Part shown: in pieces, positions 17,258 to 26,610 of the stretch | How the letters are laid out: each line of letters starts with the position of its first letter | Numbering within the stretch: the first letter of the stretch is position 1 | NCBI GenBank assembly: GCA_946997485.1 | Contig: CAMPVF010000002.1 | Location: 62,001 to 126,000, forward strand | Reading direction: 5' to 3' | From: an uncultured Atopobium sp. | GTDB taxonomy: Bacteria > Actinomycetota > Coriobacteriia > Coriobacteriales > Atopobiaceae | Length of the DNA: 64,000 nucleotides | The notes under the pieces: model-generated | What the model was told of the DNA's origin: nothing | The model's input: only the letters and a program-made list of their open reading frames with translations | Database searches by the model: none | Program-made: the position numbers and the translations under genes

Positions 17258-18454
17258 ATGACGTCAGATACGTTGGAATCAACACATGCAGCCACGCCAG
17301 CAGCCTCAAAACTTGAAGCCACGCTGCAGCCCGCTTCGCCTACGTCGCAAAAACCCCAGCTCAATGTAAGTGTTATTGTGCCGTGTTACAACACTGAGCG
17401 TTTTCTTAACCAGGCACTCACATCGCTTGAACAAAACGATATGCTGAGCATTGAGTTTTTGGTGTTTAACGATGGTTCAACCGACAATTCGCTTGCCATA
17501 ATGAACGCACATGCTAAAAAGGATGCACGTGTTCGCGTTATCGACAAGCCCAATGAGGGGTATGGAGCCACCGTAAATCGCGGCCTTGCCATGGCTCGTG
17601 GGCGTTACATCGCCATTTTAGAGCCCGACGATTGGGAAGACGCGCATATGTACGATGAGCTCTATGCGCTTGCCGTGCGCTACGACTATCCCGATATTGT
17701 TAAATCGGCGTTTTGGTGCGTTCATAATCCCGATACCAAAAACGAGTACACAACGCCGTGCAGCTATTATAAAAAGTTGTGCATAACGCATCAGCCATTT
17801 GTACTTGCCGATTATCCGCGCATATTGGAGCATCACCCATCCATTTGGTCGTGCATGTATAATGCTGAATTTTTGCGCGCGCACGATTTGCACTTTATGG
17901 AGGCAAAAGGTGGCGGCTGGGTTGATACGCCTTTTAACTTTAAGGCGTTGTGTCTTGCGCGCAGCATTGTGTACACCGATACGCCCTTTTATCACTATCG
18001 AAGTGAACTTGCGGGATCGTCGTCGGCGCTTCGTTCATTTGATTTGCCGTTTATTCGTTGGAATAACATGTATACCATTGCACGTGATTTGCATATTACC
18101 GATGAAGGCATTTTGCAGGGCTTATACACGATTGGTTTTAACTATATTGAGGATGCCATTTCACGTGGCGCACTTCAGCTGTGTCACGATAAAATTCTTT
18201 GTCTTATGAACGGCGTGTATGCCTGCATGGATCCGCGCATCGTCGCGCGCATGCCGTATATTTCGCGCGCAGCAAAAGAACGTTTTGCGCTGTGTACAAA
18301 TGCAAGTAATGTACACTATTCTTCAAAGCAGTTCTATGCAGCACTCAGTCGTGATGCAATGCGTCAACTTTCGTGCTACGGTATTGCCCATGTTGCGCGC
18401 GGGCTTCGCCGTTTTGCAGGCCATCGTTTTGCTCGCAGGCGTCATCATTCATAA
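17258..18454 (+). CDS. Glycosyltransferase family 2 (first of three)
   Basis: Transfers a sugar from a nucleotide donor, probably while building the polymer exported by the preceding ABC system. After about 40 disordered residues rich in Ala/Thr/Pro, the GT-A fold starts with VSVIVPCYN, then FNDGSTDNS, NEGYGATVNRGL and the metal/donor-binding LEPDD (DXD-like). The C-terminal third is helical and not assigned. The ATG at 17258 lies one base after the ATPase stop, with GGAG at 17247-17250. Donor and acceptor cannot be told from sequence. Confidence 0.87.
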   Translation: MTSDTLESTHAATPAASKLEATLQPASPTSQKPQLNVSVIVPCYNTERFLNQALTSLEQNDMLSIEFLVFNDGSTDNSLAIMNAHAKKDARVRVIDKPNEGYGATVNRGLAMARGRYIAILEPDDWEDAHMYDELYALAVRYDYPDIVKSAFWCVHNPDTKNEYTTPCSYYKKLCITHQPFVLADYPRILEHHPSIWSCMYNAEFLRAHDLHFMEAKGGGWVDTPFNFKALCLARSIVYTDTPFYHYRSELAGSSSALRSFDLPFIRWNNMYTIARDLHITDEGILQGLYTIGFNYIEDAISRGALQLCHDKILCLMNGVYACMDPRIVARMPYISRAAKERFALCTNASNVHYSSKQFYAALSRDAMRQLSCYGIAHVARGLRRFAGHRFARRRHHS

Positions 18455-18532
18455 GTGCTCATCGGGCGCGCTACGCCGTTTCCGCATACATGGATGCTCG
18501 CACGTAAGATAGAAGAAAGCAGGTATCTGCAT

Positions 18533-19693
18533 ATGAACACACCAAAACCGCATGTCAGTATGCTTGTTCCTATCTATAACGTTGGCGCGTATCTTGAGGA
18601 GTGCTTGCGTTCACTTGAGGCTCAGTCGTACACCAATTACGAGGCATTATTGCTCGATGATGGTTCAAGCGATGAATCTGTTGAAATTGCAAAATCGTAT
18701 GCTGATCGCGATCCGCGCTTTTTGTATATTCGCAAAGAAAATAGCGGGTATGGCGACACGCTTATGTGTGGATTGCGTCGTGCGCGCGGGGAGTATATAG
18801 GTATTTTAGAGTCGGATGACGTGATGCGCGAAGGCGCACTTATGCACATGGTTTCGCGCGTAGATGCTACCGATTGCGATGTATATCATGGTGCGTTTAT
18901 GTTTTGGTGGAGTAAAACCGATACAAAAAAGCCTTATATTGCCTTTAACCAGCGGTTGGTTGCGTATTGTACGGGTGCGTCTCACCCAAAGCCGCTTCGT
19001 CCCGTATATGCAGAGCATGCCTGCGCGATGTCGCTGTTCTTGTGTATGCCCAGCGTGTGGGCGGGTTTGTATAAGCGTTCGTTTTTGCAATCGCATAACA
19101 TTGGTTTTCGTCCCACAAAGGGCGCCGCATTTCAGGACACGTCGTTTGTGTTTAAAGTGTACGCCTGCGCGGAAAGTTGCCTGGTAGACAACGTTCCTCT
19201 CATAAATTATCGACAAGATCGCGAAACATCATCAATTCACGATGTTACCAAAGCCGACGCTCTTATGGGCGAGTACGATGAAATTTTTCGATGGTCGGAT
19301 AGCATGGCGCGCGCAGCAACTACTGAGGTGGCGGACGGTGAGCGCACTCACGCGGCCGATTATGCACAGCGTCTTTATGCACTGTCGTGGACAGTGTATT
19401 CAAATGGCATGCTGTGGTATTTTGATAAATTTGATGCCTGCATGCAGCACACCTTTGCACAGCGTATGAGCCGGCATATACGTGCACTTAAAGATACGTA
19501 TGGCGCTTCACTTGCGGGTGTTGATGCATGGCGATCTTTGCAGTTAAATGCCGTACAATCTAATCCAGAGCGTTTTGTACGTGCGCGCGAAAGGCGGCAT
19601 GATTCCACGCGCTCAAAGTTGCACTATGCTTTTGAGCTGGGCGGGTTGCGTGGTGTACGCGCCGCTTTGCAGGAACGATGGGAGCGCAGATGA
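18533..19693 (+). CDS. Glycosyltransferase family 2 (second of three)
   Basis: Same family as the gene before it: VSMLVPIYNVGAYLEECLRS at the start, LDDGSSDES, NSGYGDTLMCGL and LESDD. The close resemblance of NSGYGDTLMCGLRRARGEY to NEGYGATVNRGLAMARGRY in the previous gene suggests a duplication. The ATG at 18533 is preferred over an in-frame GTG at 18455 because the family domain begins directly after it; the ribosome binding site is weak (AAAGCAGG). Length 386 residues. The stop codon overlaps the start of the third glycosyltransferase (ATGA). Confidence 0.86.
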   Translation: MNTPKPHVSMLVPIYNVGAYLEECLRSLEAQSYTNYEALLLDDGSSDESVEIAKSYADRDPRFLYIRKENSGYGDTLMCGLRRARGEYIGILESDDVMREGALMHMVSRVDATDCDVYHGAFMFWWSKTDTKKPYIAFNQRLVAYCTGASHPKPLRPVYAEHACAMSLFLCMPSVWAGLYKRSFLQSHNIGFRPTKGAAFQDTSFVFKVYACAESCLVDNVPLINYRQDRETSSIHDVTKADALMGEYDEIFRWSDSMARAATTEVADGERTHAADYAQRLYALSWTVYSNGMLWYFDKFDACMQHTFAQRMSRHIRALKDTYGASLAGVDAWRSLQLNAVQSNPERFVRARERRHDSTRSKLHYAFELGGLRGVRAALQERWERR

Positions 19694-21066
19694 GTACCTT
19701 AGATACCGAAGCTCTACACGGTAAACCACACGGTGAACTTCAGACTGAACTTGAACCTGAACCGCAGGTTGAACTTGAACTTGAACGTGAACCGCAGAGT
19801 ACATCTGAACTTGAACCTGAACTGCAATCGCAGCCGCGTCAGCAACCAGCAGCACCAACGTCCAGCGTGCGTGTAGCGGGCTCTGCGCGCATGTCTCAAC
19901 AAAAAGCAAAAGAATTTATGCAATTTGTTATGCATCCTCAGGATATGCAGCGTGTGCACACACCGCAGACAGCAGCGTCTATCTGCATATCGGTGGTTAT
20001 TCCCATGTGGAACAACGAGGATACTATTGAGCGCACGCTTGTAAGCATACAGGAGCAAACGCATGCCAACTTTGAGTGCATTATTGTTAATGATGGCTCA
20101 ACCGACGCAAGTGCGCAGGTATGCTCACGTTTTTGCAATAGCGATGCACGTTTTGTCATGTATACGCAAGAAAATAGTGGCGTTTCGGCAGCGCGCAATT
20201 ATGGGCTTGCTCGCGCGCACGGCACGCTCGTCCTCTTTTTAGATGCCGACGACAGCTATAAGCCAACGACGTTTCAAATAGCAGCGGAAACGTATATACA
20301 AGCACACTGGGACGTGCTGGTGTTTGGCTTTGATGTGGTGCCAAAAGAGTCGTGGCTCTCAAGCATACATGCGCTTCGGACCCCGCGTGCGGCCATGTAT
20401 TTTAAGTTTTCGCCTACGCTTATGTTTAGTCAAACCACCAAGCCATTTGTTTGTCGCTCGGCGTATGCCCGCTCATTTTTGATGCGTGCCCATGCGCGTT
20501 TTCACACCGCGCTTTCCTTAGGCGAAGATATGGAATGGTTCTTTTACGTGTATCCGCGTAGTGCAAAAACGCAGGTTATCTCCCAGCATTTGTACGAGTA
20601 TGTCATGCGCGATACCAGCGTTGTGCATAGTATTTCTGCGCAATCGGCGCACAGCGCAGCACGCCTAAAAAAAGTAATGAAGCACCTCGATGTAATTGAT
20701 GCTATTTGTGCCGATTGGTATCACAAGCCCTGGACTGCTGCCGCGCGCGCGGCATTTGTAAGCTGGGCGTGCGATTTTGTGTTATTCGACATGCTTTCGC
20801 TTGTACCTGACGACAGGCACCATGCGCTTGTGTTTTTACGCGACGTCCTATGTGCATTTACGGATACTACGCCTCAAACGCTTGCAACTATTGCTGAGAA
20901 GGACGCTGTTTTGCATCATACGTTGCAGCTGGTATGTGCTGCAGCAGAGGGCAGAGCGCAGCTCACCATGCAATCTATTACCATGTTTTATGTAACGCGT
21001 CGTGGTATTGTGGCATGTGCCAAGCGCCTTGCCTGCAAACTGCTTGGTCGATCATCATACAATTAA
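19690..21066 (+). CDS. Glycosyltransferase family 2 (third of three) with Glu/Pro/Leu repeat N-terminus
   Basis: 458 residues. Residues 1-100 are low complexity, with repeated Glu-Leu-Glu-Pro units then Gln/Pro/Ala. The GT2 domain starts at ISVVIPMWNNEDTIER and has VNDGSTDAS, NSGVSAARNYGL and FLDADD (DXD). The C-terminal region is helical with a basic end. The start ATG overlaps the previous stop by four bases and has GGGAG at 19680-19684, so translation is probably coupled. It is the last gene of the exporter cluster; no strong terminator follows. Confidence 0.86.
   Translation: MSTLDTEALHGKPHGELQTELEPEPQVELELEREPQSTSELEPELQSQPRQQPAAPTSSVRVAGSARMSQQKAKEFMQFVMHPQDMQRVHTPQTAASICISVVIPMWNNEDTIERTLVSIQEQTHANFECIIVNDGSTDASAQVCSRFCNSDARFVMYTQENSGVSAARNYGLARAHGTLVLFLDADDSYKPTTFQIAAETYIQAHWDVLVFGFDVVPKESWLSSIHALRTPRAAMYFKFSPTLMFSQTTKPFVCRSAYARSFLMRAHARFHTALSLGEDMEWFFYVYPRSAKTQVISQHLYEYVMRDTSVVHSISAQSAHSAARLKKVMKHLDVIDAICADWYHKPWTAAARAAFVSWACDFVLFDMLSLVPDDRHHALVFLRDVLCAFTDTTPQTLATIAEKDAVLHHTLQLVCAAAEGRAQLTMQSITMFYVTRRGIVACAKRLACKLLGRSSYN
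19735..19830 (+). repeat. GAACTTGAACCT-type degenerate repeat coding for Glu/Leu/Pro
   Basis: Short units of gaactt, gaacct and gaaccg alternate through the start of the third glycosyltransferase gene and encode an acidic ELEPEP-like stretch. A similar stretch occurs in the unrelated yraN gene at 26085-26215. Confidence 0.85.
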
Positions 21067-21387
21067 GTTGCGCGTGCATGCACACATGAGCTCATGCGGT
21101 AAGTTATGAAGTATTTATAGCGTGGGAATTTTTGCGAAATCACATTAACTATAACTCATTTTTACAAAGTGTGCACACTAAAACTATTTACAGAAAAATA
21201 TCGTCCGCTCACCGTATACATCGTGCATTTTGCTGCCACACAGCTAAAATGAATCGTTGTACAAATACAGACTTTTCTGCATCAAACGTCATATGTAAAC
21301 GTAAGTAATGTAGACAGATCCTGTTTGCCTGTGCGATGTAGCTATTGGTTGTACACATGTGTGCTACAAGAATAGAGAGGTGTATCT
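21067..21387. other. Intergenic region before ppdK
   Basis: 321 bases without a gene. AT-rich in the middle. No clear terminator for the glycosyltransferase cluster and no consensus promoter can be placed. A GAGAGG ribosome binding site for ppdK lies near 21374-21379. Confidence 0.5.
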
Positions 21388-24153
21388 ATGGCAGAAAAAC
21401 ACGTTTACCGCTTTGGTAACGACGAAAACGGTAAGAATGTTACCGAAGTAGCGGGCGCTTCTGTTGATGAAGCGAAGTGGATCACCGGTGGAAAGGGTGC
21501 AAACCTTGCCGAAATGGCTAACATTGGCTTGCCCGTTCCTCCAGGATTTACCATTAGTTGTCAAACCTGTGTTGCGTACGCAGGAAACAATAACACGTGG
21601 CCAGCGGGCGTACTCGACGAAATCGACCGCGCGCGCGAAGACCTTGAAAAGCGCATGGGCAAAAAACTGGGCGATCCAAACGATCCTCTGTTGGTGAGCG
21701 TTCGTTCAGGCGCACCGTTCTCAATGCCTGGTATGATGGACACGGTATTAAACCTCGGTCTTAACGACGTTTCCGTACAGGGCTTAATTAAGCAAACCAA
21801 TAACGAGCGTTTTGCTTGGGACTCATATCGTCGTTTTGTCCAGATGTTCTCGGGCGTTGTAATGGGTCTTGACGGCGACCTGTTCGAAGACGCCATTAAT
21901 GAGAAAAAGGAAGAGCGCGGCGTAAAACTCGACACCGAACTTACAGCCGACGATCTTAAAGACCTTACGCAAACCTTTAAAGCGTTGTTTGCAAAGCACG
22001 TAGACTCGCAGGCACACCCTGAGGTTGCTCCAAATGGTAAAGCTGCTTTCCCGCAAGACCCATACCTGCAACTTCGCTTGGCCGAGCAAGCAGTATTTGG
22101 TAGCTGGAACAACGAGCGTGCCATTATTTATCGTAAACAAAACAAAATTGACGATTCACTTGGTACCGCAGTAAACGTTCAGGTTATGGTATTTGGTAAC
22201 AAGGGTGAAACTTCTGCAACTGGTGTTGCATTTACTCGTAACCCTGCCGACGGTACAAACGAGCGTTACGGCGACTTCCTCATTAACGCACAGGGTGAGG
22301 ACGTTGTTGCTGGTATCCGCAACACTGAGCCTATTTCCGATTTGGTAAAGGTTCCCGCGCTTAAAAAAGCTGGTAAAGAGCTCTTCCACGTATTTGAAAT
22401 TCTTGAAGACCACTATGCCGACATGATGGACATTGAGTTTACCATCGAGCAAGGCAAACTTTGGATGCTTCAGACGCGTGTTGGTAAACGTACCGCATTG
22501 TCTGCGCTGCGTGTTGCTATCCAAATGGTTGAAGAGGGACGTATTACCCGCGAGCAAGCTATTATGCGTGTTGCTCCCGACCAGCTCGACCAGCTGCTTC
22601 ACCCGCAATTCGACCCGAAGGCAAAATACGATGTTGTTGCCAAGGGTATGAATGCATCACCAGGTGCTGCTGTAGGTGCCGTTGTATTCTCGTCTAAGAC
22701 TGCTGTATCGTATGCAAATAGGGAAAAACCCTGCATTTTGGTTCGTTGGGAAACTACGCCAGACGACCTTTCGGGTATGGTTGCAGCCGAAGGTATTCTT
22801 ACGTCGCACGGTGGTAAAACATCGCACGCTGCTGTAATTGCACGTGGTATGGGTGCACCATGCGTATGTGGTGCCGAAGCATTGCGCATCGACGCAAAAG
22901 CAAAAGAAGTAAGCATTGCTGGTACCAACATTGTGCTGCATGAAGGCGACATTATCTCAATTAACGGTACTACGGGCGACATTATTTTGGGCGAAGTTGC
23001 TCTTACACGTCCTGAGCTTACTGGCGACCTTGAAACTATCCTTGAGTGGGCAGACGATGTTCGTCGCGACGCGAGTCGTGGCCGCATCTTTGGTGTACGC
23101 ACCAACGCCGATAACCCCGAAGATGCTCAGCTGTCTGTAGACTTTGGTGCCGACGGTATTGGTTTGGACCGTACCGAGCACATGTTCTTGGGCGAGCGTA
23201 AGGAAATCATTCAGTCGTTTATTTTGGCCGAAACCGACGGTGCAAAACAGCAGGCACTTGGTCAACTTCTGCGTGTTCAAACCGAAGACTTTGTTGGTAT
23301 GTTCAAAGCAATGAACGGACGTACGGTTATCGTTCGTTTGCTCGACCCGCCACTGCACGAGTTCCTCGACAATCCTCGCGCTGTTGCTATTAAGCTGGCA
23401 CAAGCTGAGGCACGCGGCGAGCACGACACCACTATTAAGGCTATGCGCGCACACTTGGCACGTCTCGACTCCTTCCAGGAAGCAAACCCCATGCTTGGTC
23501 TTCGTGGCTGCCGTTTGGGTATTGTATATCCTGAGCTTAACGACATGCAGGTACGTGCTATTGCTGGCGCTGCTGCCCGTCTTAAGAAAGAGGGTTTTGA
23601 TCCTAAGCCAGAAATTATGGTGCCGCTTATCTCAAGCGTAGAAGAGCTTAAACTTGTTCGTGCGCAGATTGAAGCTGAGGTTCAAGAAGTTGCCGACAGT
23701 GAGGGCGTTGAGCTTACCATTCCTGTTGGTTGCATGATTGAGCTTCCTCGTGCCGCGGTAACCGCCGACGAAATTGGTCACTACGCCGACTTCTTTAGCT
23801 TTGGTACCAACGACCTTACGCAAACCGTATTTGGTTTCTCGCGCGACGACGTTGAAAGCGCCTTTATTCCTCAATACCTCAACAAGAAGATTCTTAAAGC
23901 AAACCCATTCGAAACGCTCGATTATGGTGTTGCAAAGCTTGTTGACATTGCAGTTAAGGGCGGTCACGAGGCTAATCCAACCATCGTGTGCGGCGTATGC
24001 GGCGAAACTGGTGGCGATCCTGCGTCAATTCAGATGTACTACGACCTTGGTCTCGACTACGTTTCCTGCTCACCATATCGTGTACCTATTGCACGTTTGG
24101 CTGGTGCTCAGGCAAAGATTAACTCTAACGGCGGTCCTGCCAAAGTTAAATAA
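21388..24153 (+). CDS. ppdK: Pyruvate, phosphate dikinase
   Basis: Interconverts pyruvate + ATP + Pi and PEP + AMP + PPi; it can serve gluconeogenic PEP supply or PPi-dependent glycolysis. 921 residues with all three domains: an N-terminal nucleotide-binding domain (GGKGANLAEM, SVRSGAPFSMPGMMDTVLNL), the central phosphohistidine domain (GGKTSHAAVIARGMGAPC, His480) and a C-terminal PEP/pyruvate barrel (MVPLISS, SFGTNDLTQTVFGFSRDD, CGVCGETGGDP with Cys871 as the likely acid/base residue). Codon use is strongly biased, as in rpsA, so it is probably highly expressed. It stands alone between two intergenic regions and has its own terminator. Confidence 0.96.
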   Translation: MAEKHVYRFGNDENGKNVTEVAGASVDEAKWITGGKGANLAEMANIGLPVPPGFTISCQTCVAYAGNNNTWPAGVLDEIDRAREDLEKRMGKKLGDPNDPLLVSVRSGAPFSMPGMMDTVLNLGLNDVSVQGLIKQTNNERFAWDSYRRFVQMFSGVVMGLDGDLFEDAINEKKEERGVKLDTELTADDLKDLTQTFKALFAKHVDSQAHPEVAPNGKAAFPQDPYLQLRLAEQAVFGSWNNERAIIYRKQNKIDDSLGTAVNVQVMVFGNKGETSATGVAFTRNPADGTNERYGDFLINAQGEDVVAGIRNTEPISDLVKVPALKKAGKELFHVFEILEDHYADMMDIEFTIEQGKLWMLQTRVGKRTALSALRVAIQMVEEGRITREQAIMRVAPDQLDQLLHPQFDPKAKYDVVAKGMNASPGAAVGAVVFSSKTAVSYANREKPCILVRWETTPDDLSGMVAAEGILTSHGGKTSHAAVIARGMGAPCVCGAEALRIDAKAKEVSIAGTNIVLHEGDIISINGTTGDIILGEVALTRPELTGDLETILEWADDVRRDASRGRIFGVRTNADNPEDAQLSVDFGADGIGLDRTEHMFLGERKEIIQSFILAETDGAKQQALGQLLRVQTEDFVGMFKAMNGRTVIVRLLDPPLHEFLDNPRAVAIKLAQAEARGEHDTTIKAMRAHLARLDSFQEANPMLGLRGCRLGIVYPELNDMQVRAIAGAAARLKKEGFDPKPEIMVPLISSVEELKLVRAQIEAEVQEVADSEGVELTIPVGCMIELPRAAVTADEIGHYADFFSFGTNDLTQTVFGFSRDDVESAFIPQYLNKKILKANPFETLDYGVAKLVDIAVKGGHEANPTIVCGVCGETGGDPASIQMYYDLGLDYVSCSPYRVPIARLAGAQAKINSNGGPAKVK

Positions 24154-24196
24154 CTACGTGGTTGCTTGCATGGGTTGTAACATGTACGCATAACAG

Positions 24197-24229
24197 TAAG
24201 GGAGCACGCACCATGTGCTCCCTTTATTT
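24197..24229 (+). terminator. Terminator after ppdK
   Basis: Nine-base-pair stem (24199-24207 with 24215-24223), seven-base loop, T-rich tail. Confidence 0.85.
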
Positions 24230-24355
24230 GGCTCGATGGTACGTTCGAACGCTGCGGGAGTGGGGCTAATGCTGCGGGCGGTAGTGTTTACTGGCACTGA
24301 CTGTTTTTCGCGGCTACGTAAATTCGTGCATTTTTTGAAGGTGTGTGCTCCACGC

Positions 24356-24385
24356 TTGCAAACGGCGCGTGATATACGGTAAACT
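24356..24385 (+). promoter_or_regulatory. Probable rplS promoter
   Basis: TTGCAA (24356-24361), an 18-base spacer and TAAACT (24380-24385). GTGATA (24369-24374) and TATCAC flank the -10 as an inverted repeat that might be an operator. It would give a leader of about 60 bases. Confidence 0.4.
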
Positions 24386-24450
24386 ATCACGTTGTTTGTG
24401 TAACTATGTGTCGTTTTTCTATAACAGACACCTCTAGAGATAGGATTGTA

Positions 24451-24792
24451 ATGGATTACATTCGCGCAATTGAGCGCCAACAAATTCGCGAGGACATTCC
24501 TCGTGTAATTCCTGGCGATCATGTAAGAGTTCACTATCGCATTAAAGAAGGCGACCGTGAGCGTGAACAGGTATTTCAAGGCGACGTTATCCGTCTGAGT
24601 GGTAGCGGTGCTCGCGAAACCTTTACTGTTCGCAAGATGAGCTTTGGTGTTGGTGTTGAGCGTACATTCCCGCTTCACTCACCTAAGATTGCTAAGCTCG
24701 AAGTTGTACGTCACGGTGACGTTCATCGCTCGAAGCTTTACTACCTGCGTGAGCGCATTGGTAAAGCTGCTCGTATCCGCGAGAAACGCTAA
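24451..24792 (+). CDS. rplS: 50S ribosomal protein L19
   Basis: 113 residues, the usual length. The family core is clear: RQQIREDIPRVIPGDHVRVH, then YRIKEGDREREQVFQGDVI, SGARETFTVRKMSFGVGVE, RTFPLHSPKIAKLEVV and the end SKLYYLRERIGKAARI. L19 sits at the interface of the two ribosomal subunits. The ATG at 24451 is preferred over an upstream in-frame start at 24406 because the family begins here and TAGGA precedes it. trmD and rimM, often adjacent, are not in the window; the gene appears to be transcribed alone and is followed by a terminator. Confidence 0.96.
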   Translation: MDYIRAIERQQIREDIPRVIPGDHVRVHYRIKEGDREREQVFQGDVIRLSGSGARETFTVRKMSFGVGVERTFPLHSPKIAKLEVVRHGDVHRSKLYYLRERIGKAARIREKR

Positions 24793-24807
24793 TTGTTCTT
24801 CGCAGTT

Positions 24808-24832
24808 AAAAGCCACCTTGTGTGGCTTTTTT
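24808..24832 (+). terminator. Terminator after rplS
   Basis: Stem AAGCCAC/GTGGCTT with a five-base loop and six Ts. Confidence 0.9.
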
Positions 24833-24961
24833 CATGCGAATTTTTCATACTGGATATCACATTGCGCCTATCGCGTATGGCGCTATCACGCTGCAGCATC
24901 CTTTCGGGCGTTGTGTGCGCGCGTTTGTGCGTTTGTGTGCGTGTTGCAGCTAAGGAGTAGC

Positions 24962-25777
24962 ATGGACTTCGAAAATAATTCCTCATCAATGGATGTAGCT
25001 GCTGTTTTGCACTCATATACCTCAATGAGCGTGCAGCAGATAGTCCGCTTTTTGCACACGGTGCCTTTTGATGATATGCCAGCTGTACTTGCTGTGCTTA
25101 CAGCCGATTCGCGTGCGGGCGTGCAAAATGCCTGTGCACACGCGCAGCGACGCTACGATCATGAGGCGCGCGAGCGCGAACGTGTGCGTGCGATGTATGC
25201 GCTGCAGCGTTCAATGGCATATGGCGGCGCTGTTATTGGCGTTGATGAAGTGGGCAGAGGCCCTCTTGCAGGCCCTCTTTCTGTGGGCGCTGTTGTGCTT
25301 AACGATGAGCCATGCATTTGGGGGCTCAACGATTCAAAGCAGCTCTCTTCGCGTACGCGTAGCGAACTTGCCGCACGTATACGCAAAGAAGCCCGCGCTG
25401 TTGCAGTGGTGCACATTCCACCTGCTGTTATTGATGAAAAGGGGATAAGTTGTGCCCTTAAAGAGGCTATGCGCACAGCCATTGAGCGCATAGATATTGC
25501 TCCTACAGCGGTACTTATTGATGGTAATCCGGTGCACGTACACCCCTTAGAACAAACTATTGTGAAGGGCGATTGCAAAATTGCTGCTATTGCGGCAGCG
25601 TCCATTGTTGCAAAAGTTGAGCGTGACGCATATATGTCCAGCATAAGTGACCAATACCCGCAGTACCACTTTGCTCAAAATAAGGGCTATGGCTCATCCG
25701 AACATATTCACGCTATTAAAACGTATGGATTGTCTGCCATTCACCGAAAAAGTTTTTGCACGCATTTTGTGTCGTAA
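24962..25777 (+). CDS. rnhB: Ribonuclease HII
   Basis: Cleaves RNA-DNA junctions and removes misincorporated ribonucleotides. Active-site residues lie in VIGVDEVGRGPLAGP (Asp95, Glu96) and VLIDGNPV; the conserved GDCKIAAIAAASIVAKVERD follows, then YGSSEHIHAIKTYG. 271 residues; the first 85 form a helical extension like that of Firmicute RNase HII. The ATG at 24962 has AAGGAG nine bases upstream. The gene begins the DNA-processing run rnhB-yraN-comM-dprA. Confidence 0.94.
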   Translation: MDFENNSSSMDVAAVLHSYTSMSVQQIVRFLHTVPFDDMPAVLAVLTADSRAGVQNACAHAQRRYDHEARERERVRAMYALQRSMAYGGAVIGVDEVGRGPLAGPLSVGAVVLNDEPCIWGLNDSKQLSSRTRSELAARIRKEARAVAVVHIPPAVIDEKGISCALKEAMRTAIERIDIAPTAVLIDGNPVHVHPLEQTIVKGDCKIAAIAAASIVAKVERDAYMSSISDQYPQYHFAQNKGYGSSEHIHAIKTYGLSAIHRKSFCTHFVS

Positions 25778-25956
25778 TGTCCCTTCGTGGTACCCCTATT
25801 TCCTGGGCATTTATTTGTCATAGTGCCTGAATATGTGCATATCGTACTATTTGATAATCGTTTGCGCATATGCTGCAAGTAACGCGTGAGAGAAGCGCTG
25901 CGTTCCTTTTGTATAGTTGCAGTACGAATACTGCCAACAATACAAAGGAGACTGTC

Positions 25957-26610
25957 ATGGCAACACCTACCACATCCGCTTGTACCACCACTACAAAGCC
26001 GCGTTCGAGAAAACGTGTGAGCAATAAAGAGCAACAACCCATGCTTGCGTTTGATAATGCAGCCTCTGCGTCTCCTGCAGCTGCACCTGAACCTGAGAAT
26101 GTGCTTGAGCCTGACGTTGAACCCGAATGTGCGTCTGATTCTGAACCTGAACTTGAACAAGAAGCCGAACCTGAACCTGAACCCGAACTTGAACCCGAAC
26201 CCGAACCACAACCTGCTCAAAAACCAGCGTGCGAGCTCGACGATAAAGAAATAGGTGCATTGGGAGAAAAACTCGCTCAACAATTTTTAATAAAAAATAA
26301 TTATCGCTTGTGTAAAACAAACTGGCGCACGCCGTACGGTGAGGCGGATATTGTGGCAATGGATGGTGATACCTGCGTATTTGTTGAAGTAAAAACGCGT
26401 AATGCCATGGGCGGCCGTATTACCATGTTCCCTGAGCTTGCCGTAGACGAAAAAAAGCAAGAGCGTTACATCAATATGGCGCGCCTATGGTCGCACGAGC
26501 GTCCCGAGGTACTAACGTATCGCTTTGATGTGATAGCCATTCTTATTGTTGAAGAGCATCTCGCAAAGCTTCGTCATCTGCAAAACGCATTTGAAATGAG
26601 CGATGAATGA
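25957..26610 (+). CDS. UPF0102 (YraN) nuclease-like protein with acidic repeat N-terminus
   Basis: The C-terminal 120 residues are a complete UPF0102 domain: IGALGEKLAQQFLIKNNYRL, TNWRTPYGEADIVAMDGD (Asp131 region) and VFVEVKTR (144-148), a restriction-endonuclease-like active-site pattern. The biological role of this family is not established. Residues 40-92 are a Glu/Pro-rich repeat and residues 1-40 are basic and polar; typical family members are about 120 residues and lack this extension. The ATG at 25957 has AAAGGAG at 25944-25950. The stop overlaps comM by four bases (ATGA). Confidence 0.88.
   Translation: MATPTTSACTTTTKPRSRKRVSNKEQQPMLAFDNAASASPAAAPEPENVLEPDVEPECASDSEPELEQEAEPEPEPELEPEPEPQPAQKPACELDDKEIGALGEKLAQQFLIKNNYRLCKTNWRTPYGEADIVAMDGDTCVFVEVKTRNAMGGRITMFPELAVDEKKQERYINMARLWSHERPEVLTYRFDVIAILIVEEHLAKLRHLQNAFEMSDE
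26085..26215 (+). repeat. Degenerate GAACCT/GAACCC/GAACTT repeat in yraN
   Basis: Hexamer-like units encode an acidic Glu-Pro/Glu-Leu stretch of about 40 residues. It resembles the repeat in the third glycosyltransferase gene (19735-19830) in both DNA and protein. Confidence 0.85.

Noticed and set aside
19678..19689. Alternative ATG at 19678 for the third glycosyltransferase
   Set aside because: The GGGAG ribosome binding site lies after it and fits the ATG at 19690, which also overlaps the previous stop.
24226..24340. Possible small RNA with repeated GCTGCGGG between ppdK and rplS
   Set aside because: Only two short repeats and no convincing structure or match to SRP RNA, 6S or tmRNA signatures.
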